This document shows, one piece after another, positions 49,784 through 59,430 of a DNA stretch of 64,000 nt. The notes under the pieces are model-generated. The model had not been told where the DNA came from. It searched no databases and saw only the letters and a list, made by a program, of their open reading frames with translations. The stretch comes from JACVRW01 sp963803085 (GTDB lineage Bacteria > Actinomycetota > Thermoleophilia > Solirubrobacterales > Thermoleophilaceae). How positions within the stretch are numbered: position 1 is the first letter of the stretch; every line of letters begins with the position of its first letter. Location of the stretch: contig CAWDLE010000015.1 in assembly GCA_963803085.1 (NCBI GenBank), forward strand, positions 1 to 64,000, written 5' to 3'. The translations under genes were made by a program, and so were the position numbers.

Positions 49784-50461
49784 ATGGCGCACGTGGGCGA
49801 ATCGGTGGGCAGGCACTACCGCGGCGAGCTCGGCGAGGAGTACTTCGACTGGCAGGGCAGCGGCGCCGACGTGAACGCCGCGATCGAGAGCACGAAGTTC
49901 GCGCCGCACGTCTCCCTCACGGACACCGTTGTGGACTTCGGCTGTGGCGCCGGAGCGCTGCTCGCGAAACTGCGGATCGGCGAGGGAGTCGGGGTGGAGC
50001 CGAACCCGCCCGCCCGCGGCGCAGCGAAGGCGCGTGGCGTCCGGGTGGTCGCGTCCACTGGCGAGCTGGAGGACGCGATGGCCGACGTGGTGATCTCGAA
50101 TCACGCGCTCGAGCACACGCTCGCGCCGCTGAGCGAGCTCCGCGAGCTGCGCCGCATCCTGAAGCCGGGCGGCCGGCTCGTGCTGTGGCTCCCACTCGAC
50201 GACTGGCGCACCCAGCGCCACTCGAGCGACGAGGACGTGAATCACCACCTGTACACGTGGACTCCGCTGCTGCTCCACAACCTGCTCGACGAGGCCGGCT
50301 TCGAGGTGCGGGAGTGCCGCGTCGTCACGCATGCCTGGCCGCGCTTTCATCAGACGCTGTTCAGGCGGCTCCCGCGGCCCGCCTTCGACCTGCTGGCGCG
50401 AATGTGGGCGGTTCTACGCCGGCGCCGTCAGGTGATGGCGCTGGCGGAGCGGCCGACTTAA
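49784..50461 (+). CDS. SAM-dependent methyltransferase (Methyltransf_23 type)
   Basis: 225 residues from ATG 49784. Motif I is VDFGCGAGALLAKLRIGEGV, the second acidic turn VGVEPNPPARGAAKARGVRV, motif II DAMADVVISNHALEHTLAPL, post-II LRRILKPGGRLVLWLPLDDW. The C-terminus ends in a basic helix (LARMWAVLRRRRQVMALAE). It resembles methyltransferases attached to polysaccharide or cell-envelope clusters. It begins the plus-strand block that splits sepF from yggS. A GTG further upstream would add an Arg-rich end without family sequence. Confidence 0.85.
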   Translation: MAHVGESVGRHYRGELGEEYFDWQGSGADVNAAIESTKFAPHVSLTDTVVDFGCGAGALLAKLRIGEGVGVEPNPPARGAAKARGVRVVASTGELEDAMADVVISNHALEHTLAPLSELRELRRILKPGGRLVLWLPLDDWRTQRHSSDEDVNHHLYTWTPLLLHNLLDEAGFEVRECRVVTHAWPRFHQTLFRRLPRPAFDLLARMWAVLRRRRQVMALAERPT

Positions 50462-50485
50462 GGCTCGTCCGATATACCACGGAGC

Positions 50486-50836
50486 GTGACCGTTAACCGG
50501 GCGGTACCCAACATCAAGTCCGATCGACCCGCTGCGACGCGCGACTTCTTCGTCGACCTGCTCGGCTTCGAGGTGGCGATGGACCTGGGCTGGGTCGTGA
50601 CGGTGGCGTCGCCGACCAACCCCTCGGCCCAGGTGACCATCATCGGTAACGACGACATGGCGGCGCCCGGCATCTCCGTGGATGTGCCTGACGTCGATGC
50701 CGTTCACGCCAGGGCCGTGGAGCAAGGCTTGGAGATCGCCTATTCGCTCCGTGATGAGGACTGGGGGGTCCGGCGCTTCATGCTTCGCGAGCCGAGCGGC
50801 ACGATCGTCAACGTCGTCTCTCACCGCTCGGGCTGA
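50486..50836 (+). CDS. VOC (glyoxalase-fold) protein
   Basis: 116 residues from GTG. One VOC unit is folded from two beta-alpha-beta-beta halves: VPNIKSDRPAATRDFFVDLLGFEVAM and VPDVDAVHARAVEQGLEIAY, closing with RFMLREPSGTIVNVVSHR. The candidate metal His/Glu positions are not all obvious, so it may bind rather than turn over a ligand. It lies 24 bases after the methyltransferase and 8 before the hydrolase. Confidence 0.85.
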   Translation: MTVNRAVPNIKSDRPAATRDFFVDLLGFEVAMDLGWVVTVASPTNPSAQVTIIGNDDMAAPGISVDVPDVDAVHARAVEQGLEIAYSLRDEDWGVRRFMLREPSGTIVNVVSHRSG

Positions 50837-50844
50837 CCGCCGGG

Positions 50845-51687
50845 GTGGCAACGCCGACCGAGTTCCAGGTCCTGCGCCAGATCCCGGGCGCCGGCTCGAT
50901 CACCCTGAAGGGCGAGGAGGTCGGCGACGGGCCGCCCGTGGTGCTGCTGCACGGCCTGTCGGCCACCCGTCGCAACGTCGTGCAGGGCTCGCGCGCGCTC
51001 GTGAAGCGCGGATATCGCCTGATCTCGTACGACGCGCGGGGCCACGGGGCCTCCCAGCCCGCCCCCAGTTACGAGTACTCGGATCTCGTCGCCGACCTGG
51101 ACGCGGTTCTCGAGCAGCTCGAGCTCGACAGGGCTGCCCTCGTCGGCAGCTCGATGGGCGCGGCCACGGCCATGGCGTTCACGCTCGAGCAACCCGAGCG
51201 CGTGCCGGCGCTCGTGCAGATCACGCCGGCCTACACGGGCTATGCCCGCACGGGCGACGTGGACGGCGAGTCGTGGGAGAAGCTCGCCACCGCGCTCGAC
51301 GGCGGAATCGAGGAGTTCATCAGAGTGGCCCAGCCGGGGAACCTGCCCGAGCGCTGGCGCGAGGTGGCCCGAGAGGCCACCCGCCAGCGGATGGAGCGCC
51401 ACGCCGACCTGAGCGCTGTGGCGGAGGCCCTGCGCGACGTCCCGAGCTCGATCGCCTGGAAGGGCCTCGACCGCCTCTCCGAGCTCCAGGTGCCCGTGCT
51501 CGTCGTTGGCTCGCACGACGACTCGGACTGGCTCCATCCGCTCGGAGTGGCCGAGGAGTACTGCCGCAAGCTCCCGAACTGCGAGCTGGTGGTCGAGGAG
51601 AAGGGACAGTCGCCGCTCGCATGGCAGGGCGCGCGCCTGTCGAACGTGATCGCGGACTTCTTCGAAGGCGTGGGTTACACGGCGTGA
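50845..51687 (+). CDS. Alpha/beta-fold hydrolase
   Basis: 280 residues from GTG. The fold is clear: VVLLHGLSATRRNVVQGSRA (oxyanion His-Gly), ISYDARGHGASQPAPSYEYS, the nucleophile elbow AALVGSSMGAATAMAFTLEQ (G-x-S-x-G), a late Asp in PVLVVGSHDDSDWLHP, and the catalytic His is not obvious near the end (KGQSPLAWQG instead of the usual G-H). That missing His may make it a low-activity or modified esterase. Probable carboxylic-ester or epoxide-type chemistry; the substrate is unknown. Confidence 0.85.
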   Translation: MATPTEFQVLRQIPGAGSITLKGEEVGDGPPVVLLHGLSATRRNVVQGSRALVKRGYRLISYDARGHGASQPAPSYEYSDLVADLDAVLEQLELDRAALVGSSMGAATAMAFTLEQPERVPALVQITPAYTGYARTGDVDGESWEKLATALDGGIEEFIRVAQPGNLPERWREVAREATRQRMERHADLSAVAEALRDVPSSIAWKGLDRLSELQVPVLVVGSHDDSDWLHPLGVAEEYCRKLPNCELVVEEKGQSPLAWQGARLSNVIADFFEGVGYTA

Positions 51688-51749
51688 GAGACTGCGCCAT
51701 CGGCTGATGGCCGCGGGAGGTGCCTCGTCCAAAGGATCGGAGGTCCACG

Positions 51750-52274
51750 ATGGGCATCACTCGAAGGAGCGCCGCGGCGCTGACCGCGCTGGCCGCATGC
51801 TCGGCGGCCCTGGCCGGCACGGCCGAGGCAAAGAGGTATCCGGTATCGGGCACGCAGACCGTCGTCGAAGGAACCGACGACGAGTTCCGGATGGCCGGTG
51901 ACCTGGTCGGCACTTGGAGGATCACGGCGTTCAAGCCGCTTGGCACCGAGCCGATGTTCGCGGCGAGGGGCCGGGAGCTCTTCCGGGGCTGTCTCGACCT
52001 CGGACACGACGGCAAGTGTGCCGGCGATCCCTCCGGCAAGCTGAGGCTGAAGTTCCGGTACTGGGCGCTGTTCGCCCCAGGCGGCGCTCTGCGCGGCGGC
52101 GCGTGCTGGCATCCGATCATCGGTGGGACCGGTGCGTTCAAGAACGCCCGCGGCACCATCCAGATGCTCGACGTGCCCAAGGAGGGCGGCGGCGTCGAGA
52201 CCCACTACGCCGGCAATGTCACGACGGGAGGGCACGCGACCGCCTCGGCGGCGTCGCGCATGAGCTGCGGCTAG
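51750..52274 (+). CDS. Secreted allene-oxide-cyclase-barrel-like protein
   Basis: 174 residues from ATG 51750 (GGAGG at good spacing). A signal peptide (RRSAAALTALAACSAALAGTAEA) is followed by a beta-barrel with the motif GGTGAFKNARGTIQML, shared with allene-oxide-cyclase-like and dirigent-like proteins (G-T-G-x-F-x-x-A-x-G). Three Cys may form a disulphide (FRGCLDLGHDGKCAGDPS; GGACWHPIIG). An exported binding protein is likely; the AOC-barrel name is inference. Its stop overlaps the convergent yggS stop by 3 bases. Confidence 0.7.
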   Translation: MGITRRSAAALTALAACSAALAGTAEAKRYPVSGTQTVVEGTDDEFRMAGDLVGTWRITAFKPLGTEPMFAARGRELFRGCLDLGHDGKCAGDPSGKLRLKFRYWALFAPGGALRGGACWHPIIGGTGAFKNARGTIQMLDVPKEGGGVETHYAGNVTTGGHATASAASRMSCG

Positions 52275-52877
52275 TCGTAGAGGACGCTGCCGAGGCGCAC
52301 GATCGTCGCGCCCTCCTGGGCGGCGACCTCGTAGTCCTGAGACGTGCCCATCGAGAGGCGGGCGAGCCCGTGCTCGCCCGCCAGCTCGGCCAGCCGGGCG
52401 AAGTGGCGCCGGTTCTCCTCGGCCTCGCTCCACGAACGGCGGCATCGTCATCAGACCCGTCACGGGCACGGGGCAGCGGGCGATGAAGTCCGCGAGGGCG
52501 TCCGGGGCGATTCCGGCCTTCTCGTCCTCGCCCGCCACGTTCACCTGGACCAGGACCTCCTTGGCCGGGTACTGCGCGAGCTTGGAAAGCGCCGACTCCG
52601 ACGCCAGCGAATGAATCAGCCGTACGTGCGGCGCCACGTCCTTCACCTTGCGGCTCTGGAGCTGGCCGATGAAGTCCCATGTGAACAGGTCGCCGTGCGC
52701 CTCCTGTTTCTCCAGCAGCTCCTGCGCCCGGTTCTCGCCCACCAGCTCGATGCCCGCCTCGGCAAGGGCGGGCAGGTCAGCCGCCTCCACGTACTTCACG
52801 GCCGCGAGGATCTCGACCTCGGAGCCGATCTGCTCGCGCACCCGCTCGAGGTTGCGCCGTACGCGCTCAGGATCCAT
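52271..52877 (-). pseudogene. yggS: YggS/YlmE PLP-homeostasis protein with one +1 frameshift
   Basis: The first frame holds MDPERVRRNLERVREQIGS, the PLP Lys in VEILAAVKYVEAADLPALAE, GENRAQELLEKQEAHGDLFT and WDFIGQLQSRKVKDV. After FVER near 52430 the frame changes; removing one G gives AEENRRHFARLAELAGEHGL, ARLSMGTSQDYEVAAQEGAT and IVRLGSVLYD, the family end. The combined protein is ~201 residues and would be a complete PLPBP. All functional parts are present, so a base-call error is possible. It overlaps the pgeF stop region by 11 bases, preserving the ylmD-ylmE order. Confidence 0.82.
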
Positions 52878-53575
52878 CGCGCACGATGATGCCCGCCTGG
52901 CGGCCGGTGACGCCGTCGTCGCGGCGGTGTGAGAAGTACAGGTCCGGGGAGCAGCTCGTGCAGCGGTCCACGTGCTCCACATCGGAGACGCCGGCAGCCG
53001 CGAGCTGAGCCGAGATCACCGCCCGTAGGTCGAGCATGTGTCCGGTCGCCGCTTCCTCGATGCCCGAGAAGGCCTCCAGCACCTCGTCTCCCACCTCGTA
53101 GCAGCACCCACCGATACCGGGACCGACCGCAGCGGCGGGCACACCGGCGAAGCGCGAAACAGCTCTTCTCGATGATCCCGCCGGCGAGTGGACGCCAGCC
53201 GCAGTGCAGCATCGCGACCTGCTCGCCGTCAGAGAGTGCGACCGGATAGCAGTCGGCCACGAGCACCAGCAGGCCGATGCTGGGCTCGCGGGTGAGATGG
53301 CCGTCCACCTTCTCGAGGTCCTTGTCGCCCGGCTGCGCGTACGCGCGATCGGGCGGCGGTCCCGTCCATTCCTTCAAGTCCGTGCCGTGCACCTGCCAGC
53401 CCATCGCCACCCGCTCCGCCTCCACGCCGGCCTGCGCGGCCGCGCGGCGGCGGTTCTCGGTCACATGCTCGGGGTCGTCGGCGGTCAGGATCCCCAGGTT
53501 CAGGGACTCGTACGGCCCCACGCTCACTCCCCCCTGACGGGTGGTGAAGGTCACGTGGGCGCCCGGAAGCCTCAC
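52867..53575 (-). pseudogene. pgeF: PgeF/YfiH-type purine nucleoside phosphorylase-laccase fold protein with one +1 frameshift
   Basis: The 5' frame starts at GTG 53575 (VRLPGAHVTFTTRQGGVSVG) and contains GWQVHGTDLKEWTG, LLVLVADCYPVALSDG and LHCGWRPLAGGIIEKS, the His-Cys-His zinc/copper residues of DUF152. The frame is lost near 53160; deleting one T gives SVSRFAGVPAAAVGPGIGGC and continues with CYEVGDEVLEAFSG to DLYFSHRRDDGVTGRQAGII. The merged product is about 236 residues, normal for the family, which removes lactyl from O-lactyl-peptidoglycan errors or acts on purines. GTG overlaps the cca stop by 4 bases. Confidence 0.82.
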
Positions 53576-54807
53576 TGCGCATGCTCCTGGGCGAGCAGAA
53601 GCGCGGTCTCGAGCTCCTCCTCGCGCCCCGACACGAGCCCGTCGAGCTTCCGGTTCAATGTCTCGTCGAGAGCGCGACCCACCGCCGGGCCCTCCGGGAC
53701 GCCGGCCGCGAGCAGATCCGCCCCGGAGATCTCGAGGGCCACTGGCCGCAGCTCGGACACCCAGCGAAGGATCGGCTCGGACGGCGCGCGCAGTGCGAGT
53801 GCCAGCGCGAGCGCCTCGAGCGGCTCCTTCGCGAGCAGCGCGCGCAGCTCCGATGGCGAGTGCTCGCGCTCCCGCAGCGCCGCCGCGATCCTCGGCCCCA
53901 CGCGGGCTGCGCGCGCGGCGGCGTCGCGTTCCTCCGCGGGCAGGTGCAGGTCGCCCAGCCACAGGTCGAGCTTCTCCGGCGTCTCCTCGATCAGTGCGGC
54001 GAGCGCTGCGATGCCCGGGTCCGCCCCGATCGCGACGGCCCCCAGGGAAGCCGATGCCACCAGGTCGGGATCCGGATCGAGCTCCGGATGCAGGCCGGTG
54101 TGGATTTCCAGGTCACGCATCTGCTTGATCGCTGCCGGCGCGTCCAGCTCGCCCAGAAGGTCCATCAGCTCGTCTTTGATCCGAGCACCCGACACGGTCG
54201 AGAGGGCGTCGGCTGCCACGGCCTCGCGGGCCAGCCGCTCCGTCTCGGGGTCGAGTGCGAAGCCGAGCCGCACGGCGTAGCGCACCGCGCGCAGGAGTCG
54301 CGTGGGATCGTCGAGGAAGCTGCGCTCGTGGAGCACGCGCACGAGCCGCGCCTCCATGTCCGGCAGGCCGCCGGTCGGGTCGTATAGGTGTCCGAGATCG
54401 TCGCCCGTGAGGCCCACCGCCATGGCGTTGATGGAGAAGTCACGCCGCCGGAGGTCGTCGAGCAGCGACGCAGGGGCCACGCGCGGGAGCTCGCCCGGCG
54501 AGTCGTAGGCCTCCTTGCGGGTGGTCGCGAAGTTGTACGAGGTGGCCGGCGTCTCCACGGTCGCCGTGCCGAAGCGCTCGTACTCGCGAGCGTCGCTTCC
54601 CAGGCGCTCCGCCACCGCCCGCGCCGCGGAGCGGGCGTCGCCCTCCACGGCGATGTCGATGTCGTTCGGCACCGCGCCGCGCAGCAGGTCGCGCACCGCC
54701 CCGCCGACGAGGTACGCGGGCTCCAATCCCTCGAGCGCGGGAAGCAGCCGCTCCATGCCCGGCACCCGCCGGACCCGTTCGCGCAGGTCGCCCGGGGGCG
54801 CGCTCAT
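53572..54807 (-). CDS. cca: CCA-adding tRNA nucleotidyltransferase / poly(A) polymerase family
   Basis: 411 residues. The class II nucleotidyltransferase head has AYLVGGAVRDLLRGAVPNDIDIAVEGD (G-x-VRD and the Asp-x-Asp metal pair), the flexible-loop segment DLRRRDFSINAMAVGLTGDD and the neck DDPTRLLRAVRYAVRLGFAL. The C-terminal half is helical. It should build or repair tRNA 3' CCA ends; relatives that only add A or CC cannot be excluded. It is shorter than mycobacterial PcnA. ATG overlaps the hisF stop by one base. Confidence 0.88.
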   Translation of the reverse strand: MSAPPGDLRERVRRVPGMERLLPALEGLEPAYLVGGAVRDLLRGAVPNDIDIAVEGDARSAARAVAERLGSDAREYERFGTATVETPATSYNFATTRKEAYDSPGELPRVAPASLLDDLRRRDFSINAMAVGLTGDDLGHLYDPTGGLPDMEARLVRVLHERSFLDDPTRLLRAVRYAVRLGFALDPETERLAREAVAADALSTVSGARIKDELMDLLGELDAPAAIKQMRDLEIHTGLHPELDPDPDLVASASLGAVAIGADPGIAALAALIEETPEKLDLWLGDLHLPAEERDAAARAARVGPRIAAALREREHSPSELRALLAKEPLEALALALALRAPSEPILRWVSELRPVALEISGADLLAAGVPEGPAVGRALDETLNRKLDGLVSGREEELETALLLAQEHAQ

Positions 54808-55655
54808 CAGAGCCTCACCGGAATCCCGGCGTCACGCATACGTTCCTTCGCCTCGCGCACGGTGTGATGACCGTAATGAAAGATCGAGGCGACAAGAACC
54901 GCGTCGGCCCCTCCCTGTTCGACGGCGTCCACGAGGTGATCGAGGGTGCCCGCGCCACCCGAGGCGATCACCGGCACGTCCACGGCTTCCGACACCGCCC
55001 GGGTGAGCGTGAGCTCATACCCGTCCTCGGTGCCGTCGCGGTCCATGCTCGTGAGCAGGATCTCCCCCGCGCCGCGCTCCACGCCCTCGCGCGCCCACTC
55101 GATGGCGTCGCGCCCGACCGCTGTGCGCCCGCCGTTCACGTACACGCCGTAGTGCGCGAGGGGGCGGGCTTGGCCCGCACCGGAGCGATGCCCGTAGTGC
55201 GCGAGGGGGCGGGCTTGGCCCGCACCGGAGCGATGCGTATCCGAGCCGTCGTCCTCGCGACGGGCGTCGATCGCCAGCACCACGCACTGGGCGCCGAACA
55301 CCTCGGCGAGCTCTGAGAGCAGGTCGGGGCGCGCCACCGCGGCGGAGTTCACCGAGACCTTGTCGGCGCCGGCGTCGAGCACGGCCTGGGCGTCCTCCAC
55401 CGAGCGCACGCCGCCGCCGATCGTGAACGGGATGAACACGTCGTCGGCGCAGCGGCGCGCGAGCTGCGCCACCGTCTCGCGCTTCTCGTGCGACGCGGTG
55501 ATGTCGAGGAAGACGATCTCGTCCGCGCCCTCCTCCTGGTAGCGCACGGCCAGCTCCACGGGATCGCCGGCGTCGCGCAGGTTCACGAACTCCACGCCCT
55601 TGACCACGCGGCCCTTGTCCACGTCGAGGCACGGGATCACGCGCCGTAGGAGCAT
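54807..55655 (-). CDS. hisF: Imidazole glycerol phosphate synthase cyclase subunit with 30-residue repeat insert
   Basis: 282 residues, against 250-260 in the family. The TIM barrel is intact: VIPCLDVDKGRVVKGVEFVN (first catalytic Asp), FIPFTIGGGVRSVEDAQAVL, CVVLAIDARREDDGSD (second Asp side), VYVNGGRTAVGRDAIEWARE, EILLTSMDRDGTEDGYEL. Between the last strand of the first half and VYVNGGR there are two copies of the 15-mer HRSGAGQARPLAHYG (residues ~140-169) encoded by a palindromic repeat. The insert lies at a barrel loop and may be tolerated. It works with HisH. Confidence 0.95.
   Translation of the reverse strand: MLLRRVIPCLDVDKGRVVKGVEFVNLRDAGDPVELAVRYQEEGADEIVFLDITASHEKRETVAQLARRCADDVFIPFTIGGGVRSVEDAQAVLDAGADKVSVNSAAVARPDLLSELAEVFGAQCVVLAIDARREDDGSDTHRSGAGQARPLAHYGHRSGAGQARPLAHYGVYVNGGRTAVGRDAIEWAREGVERGAGEILLTSMDRDGTEDGYELTLTRAVSEAVDVPVIASGGAGTLDHLVDAVEQGGADAVLVASIFHYGHHTVREAKERMRDAGIPVRL
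55147..55236. repeat. Two tandem 45-bp palindromic repeat units in hisF
   Basis: Exact units at 55147-55191 and 55192-55236, each containing the hairpin GCGGGC-TTG-GCCCGC and, after CACCGG, AGCGATGC. The core and spacing match the intergenic element at 36.5 kb. At 45 bases the unit keeps frame, adding 15 codons per copy. Confidence 0.85.
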
Positions 55656-56380
55656 CAGGCGTCGAGCACCTCCTGGCCCTCGCGGACCCCGAAGCGCCCC
55701 TCGTAGAGCGCCTTGCCGGAGATCACGCCGGCGAGGTTCAGGACCCGCATCTCCCTCAGGGCGCGCAGGTCCTCGATCGAGCCGATACCGCCGGAGTAGA
55801 GGAAGCGCCCCCGCACAGCCTCGGACACGCGCCTCACCTCGTCGAGATCGGGTCCCTCCAGCATCCCGTCGCGGTCCACGTTCGTATAGACGAAGCGGGT
55901 GACGCCCCGCTGCTGCATGCGCCGGATTGCGTCCTCGCCCCTCATTTGAGTCTCGCGCGTCCAGCCCGCCACCGACACCATCCCGCCGCGCACGTCCACC
56001 CCCACGAGGATGCGCGAGGTGAACGCCGAGAGCGCCTCGTCGAGCAGGTCGGGATCCGTGAACGCGGCCGTGCCGAGCACCACGCGGCTGGCGCCCGCGG
56101 CAAGCGCCCGGCGGATCGAGGCGATCGAGCGCAGGCCGCCGCCAAGCTCCACAGGCACGTCCAGCTCGGCAGTGATGCGCTCCACGTGATGCAGGTTGGC
56201 CGGCTCGCCCTCGCGCGCGCCGTCGAGGTCGACGACGTGCAGGAAGCGCGCGCCCGCCTCGACGAAGGAGCGCGCGGCATCGAGCGGGTCATCGGCGTAG
56301 ACCGTCTCGTCGTCGAAGTGCCCCTGGCGCAGCCGGACCGCCTTGCCGTCGCGGATGTCCACCGCCGGCAGGAGAATCAT
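55655..56380 (-). CDS. hisA: ProFAR isomerase
   Basis: 241 residues from ATG 56380. It catalyses the Amadori-type isomerisation in histidine synthesis. First-half Asp in LLPAVDIRDGKAVRLRQGHF; LGGGLRSIASIRRALAAGAS; second-half Asp in VYTNVDRDGMLEGPDLDEVR; phosphate sites GGIGSIEDLRALR. The WTRETQ segment and length also fit PriA, which also does the Trp isomerisation in actinobacteria lacking TrpF; whether TrpF exists cannot be seen here. ATG overlaps the hisH stop by 4 bases. Confidence 0.94.
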   Translation of the reverse strand: MILLPAVDIRDGKAVRLRQGHFDDETVYADDPLDAARSFVEAGARFLHVVDLDGAREGEPANLHHVERITAELDVPVELGGGLRSIASIRRALAAGASRVVLGTAAFTDPDLLDEALSAFTSRILVGVDVRGGMVSVAGWTRETQMRGEDAIRRMQQRGVTRFVYTNVDRDGMLEGPDLDEVRRVSEAVRGRFLYSGGIGSIEDLRALREMRVLNLAGVISGKALYEGRFGVREGQEVLDA

Positions 56381-56991
56381 CCGGCCAGCGAGACGAAGTT
56401 CTTCAGCAGCCGCAGGCCGTCCGGTCCCGACTTCTCCGGATGGGACTGGAGCCCGTACACCGGCGCCCGCTCCACCACGCTCACGAACTCGCTCCCGTAG
56501 TCCGCGGTGCCGAGCACGGCGTCCGCGTCGTCGGGCCGCGGCGCGAACGAGTTGGCGTGGTAGAAGGCGCACGGCGCCGGCAGCCCCTCGTTGAGAGGGC
56601 TGGCACGCCGCCAGGTCACCGGGTTCCAGCCGATCTGAGGCACCTTCAACCCGGGAGCGTCGAGCGCCTCCACCGGCCCGCGCAGGAGCCCGATGCCCTC
56701 GGCCCCGCCCATCTCGGTCGTGGAGTCGAACAGAAGCTGCATCCCCATGCAGAGCCCGATCACCGGCACCTCGGCCTCCACGCGCTCGCGCAGGAGCTGG
56801 TCCAGCTTGAGATCGCGAACCCGCTCCATCGCCTTCGGCATCGCCCCCACGCCGGGCAGCACGATTCCGTCGGCCTCGCGCACGCGCGCGTGCTCACTGG
56901 TGAGAAACGGCTCCGCGCCCACATGCTCGAGCGCCTTGCCAACCGAGCGCAGGTTCCCCATTCCGTAGTCGAGGATCGCGATGCGCCTCAA
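56377..56991 (-). CDS. hisH: Imidazole glycerol phosphate synthase glutaminase subunit
   Basis: 204 residues. Class I glutamine amidotransferase that feeds ammonia to HisF. The nucleophile Cys is in VPVIGLCMGMQLLFDSTTEM; the His-Glu pair is in VYGLQSHPEKSGPDGLRLLK. IAILDYGMGNLRSVGKALEH starts the fold. ATG overlaps the hisB stop by 4 bases. Confidence 0.95.
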   Translation of the reverse strand: MRRIAILDYGMGNLRSVGKALEHVGAEPFLTSEHARVREADGIVLPGVGAMPKAMERVRDLKLDQLLRERVEAEVPVIGLCMGMQLLFDSTTEMGGAEGIGLLRGPVEALDAPGLKVPQIGWNPVTWRRASPLNEGLPAPCAFYHANSFAPRPDDADAVLGTADYGSEFVSVVERAPVYGLQSHPEKSGPDGLRLLKNFVSLAG

Positions 56992-57571
56992 AGGACGCCC
57001 TTGGTCGAGGGCACTCCCTCCACGCGCTCGTCGTCCTCCACGGCGGCGCGCAGGGCACGAGCGAATGCCTTGAAGGACGCCTCGACCATGTGGTGCGCGT
57101 TCGTGCCTGTCTCCAGGCGAACGTGAAGCGTGAGCTTGGCCGCGTTCGCGACCGCCCTGAAGAACTCCTCGGCAAGGTCCGTGTCGAAATCGCCGACGCG
57201 CTCGGCGCCAAATGCGCCCTCGAGGGCCATGAAGGGACGGCCCGAGATGTCGATCGCGGCGGAGGCGCGCGCCTCGTCCATCGGCACGACCGCGTGGCCG
57301 AAGCGGCGGATGCCCGCGCGGTCGCCGAGCGCCTCGTCGATTGCCTGCCCGAGCGCGATCCCCGTGTCCTCGACCGTGTGGTGGGGCCCGGTCTCCAGGT
57401 CACCCTCCACGCGGACGTCGAGGTCGAGCAGCCCGTGCCGCGCCACGGCGTCGAGCAGGTGGTCGAAGAAGCCGACACCTGTCTCGCGCTCGCCCGCGCC
57501 CGTGCCATCCAGGTCCAGCGAGAGCTGGACGTCGGTCTCGCCCGTTGTGCGATGGATCTGCGAGGTGCGGC

Positions 57572-57575
<4 letters not shown>
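56988..57575 (-). CDS. hisB: Imidazoleglycerol-phosphate dehydratase
   Basis: 195 residues, monofunctional form. The two manganese-binding motifs HHxxED are in ETGPHHTVEDTGIALGQAID and TNAHHMVEASFKAFARALR (a HHMVE variant); ETGVGFFDHLLDAVARHGLL gives a third His. The gene initiates in a 4-base overlap with the hisD stop. No histidinol-phosphatase domain is attached. Confidence 0.95.
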
Positions 57576-58803
<1,228 letters not shown>

Positions 58804-58807
<4 letters not shown>

Positions 58808-59430
58808 GCGCGGATCCGCTCCAGGATCGAGTCGATCTCCGCTGCCTTCAGCTTGTGCGCCACCGGGTTGGCGATCAGCCGCGCCGTGCAGGTCGCGATC
58901 TGCTCCATCACCCGCAGGTGGTTCTCCTCGAGGGTCTTGCCGCTGGCCGTGAGGTCCACGATGCCGTCGACCAGCCCGGTCAACGGTGCGAGCTCGACCG
59001 ATCCCTTCACCTCCACGATCTCCGCCTGGCGCCCCGTCTCCGCGAAATGCTCCGCCGCGACCCGCGGGTACTTGGTCGCGATGCGGACACGGCCGAGGCG
59101 CCGCAGCGCGTCGGCGATCGGATCGCCTCGGTCTGGCGCCGCCACGACCATCTCGCAACGGCCGTAGCCAAGGTCGAGCAGTTCGTAGACCTTGCGGCTC
59201 GACTGCTCGAGCAGAACGTCCTTGCCGGTGATCCCGATGTCCGCCGAGCCGTGCTCCACGTAGGTGGGCACGTCGCTCGGCCGCATGGTCACGATGCCCA
59301 CGTCGGCGAACAGCAGCTTGCGGTCGTTGGAGCGCACCTCGGCGGTGTCGATGCCCAGGCCGTCGAGCAGGTCGAGCGTGCCGATGAAGAGCGTGCCGCG
59401 TGGCACAGCGATGATGAGCCGGTCGCTCAT
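58804..59430 (-). CDS. hisG: ATP phosphoribosyltransferase, short catalytic form
   Basis: 208 residues from ATG 59430. First step of histidine synthesis (ATP + PRPP). IIAVPRGTLFIGTLDLLDGL opens the fold; PRPP and substrate segments are YVEHGSADIGITGKDVLLEQ and LTGLVDGIVDLTASGKTLEE. The C-terminal ACT-like regulatory domain of the long form is absent, so it needs HisZ, encoded just upstream with a 4-base overlap. Confidence 0.95.
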
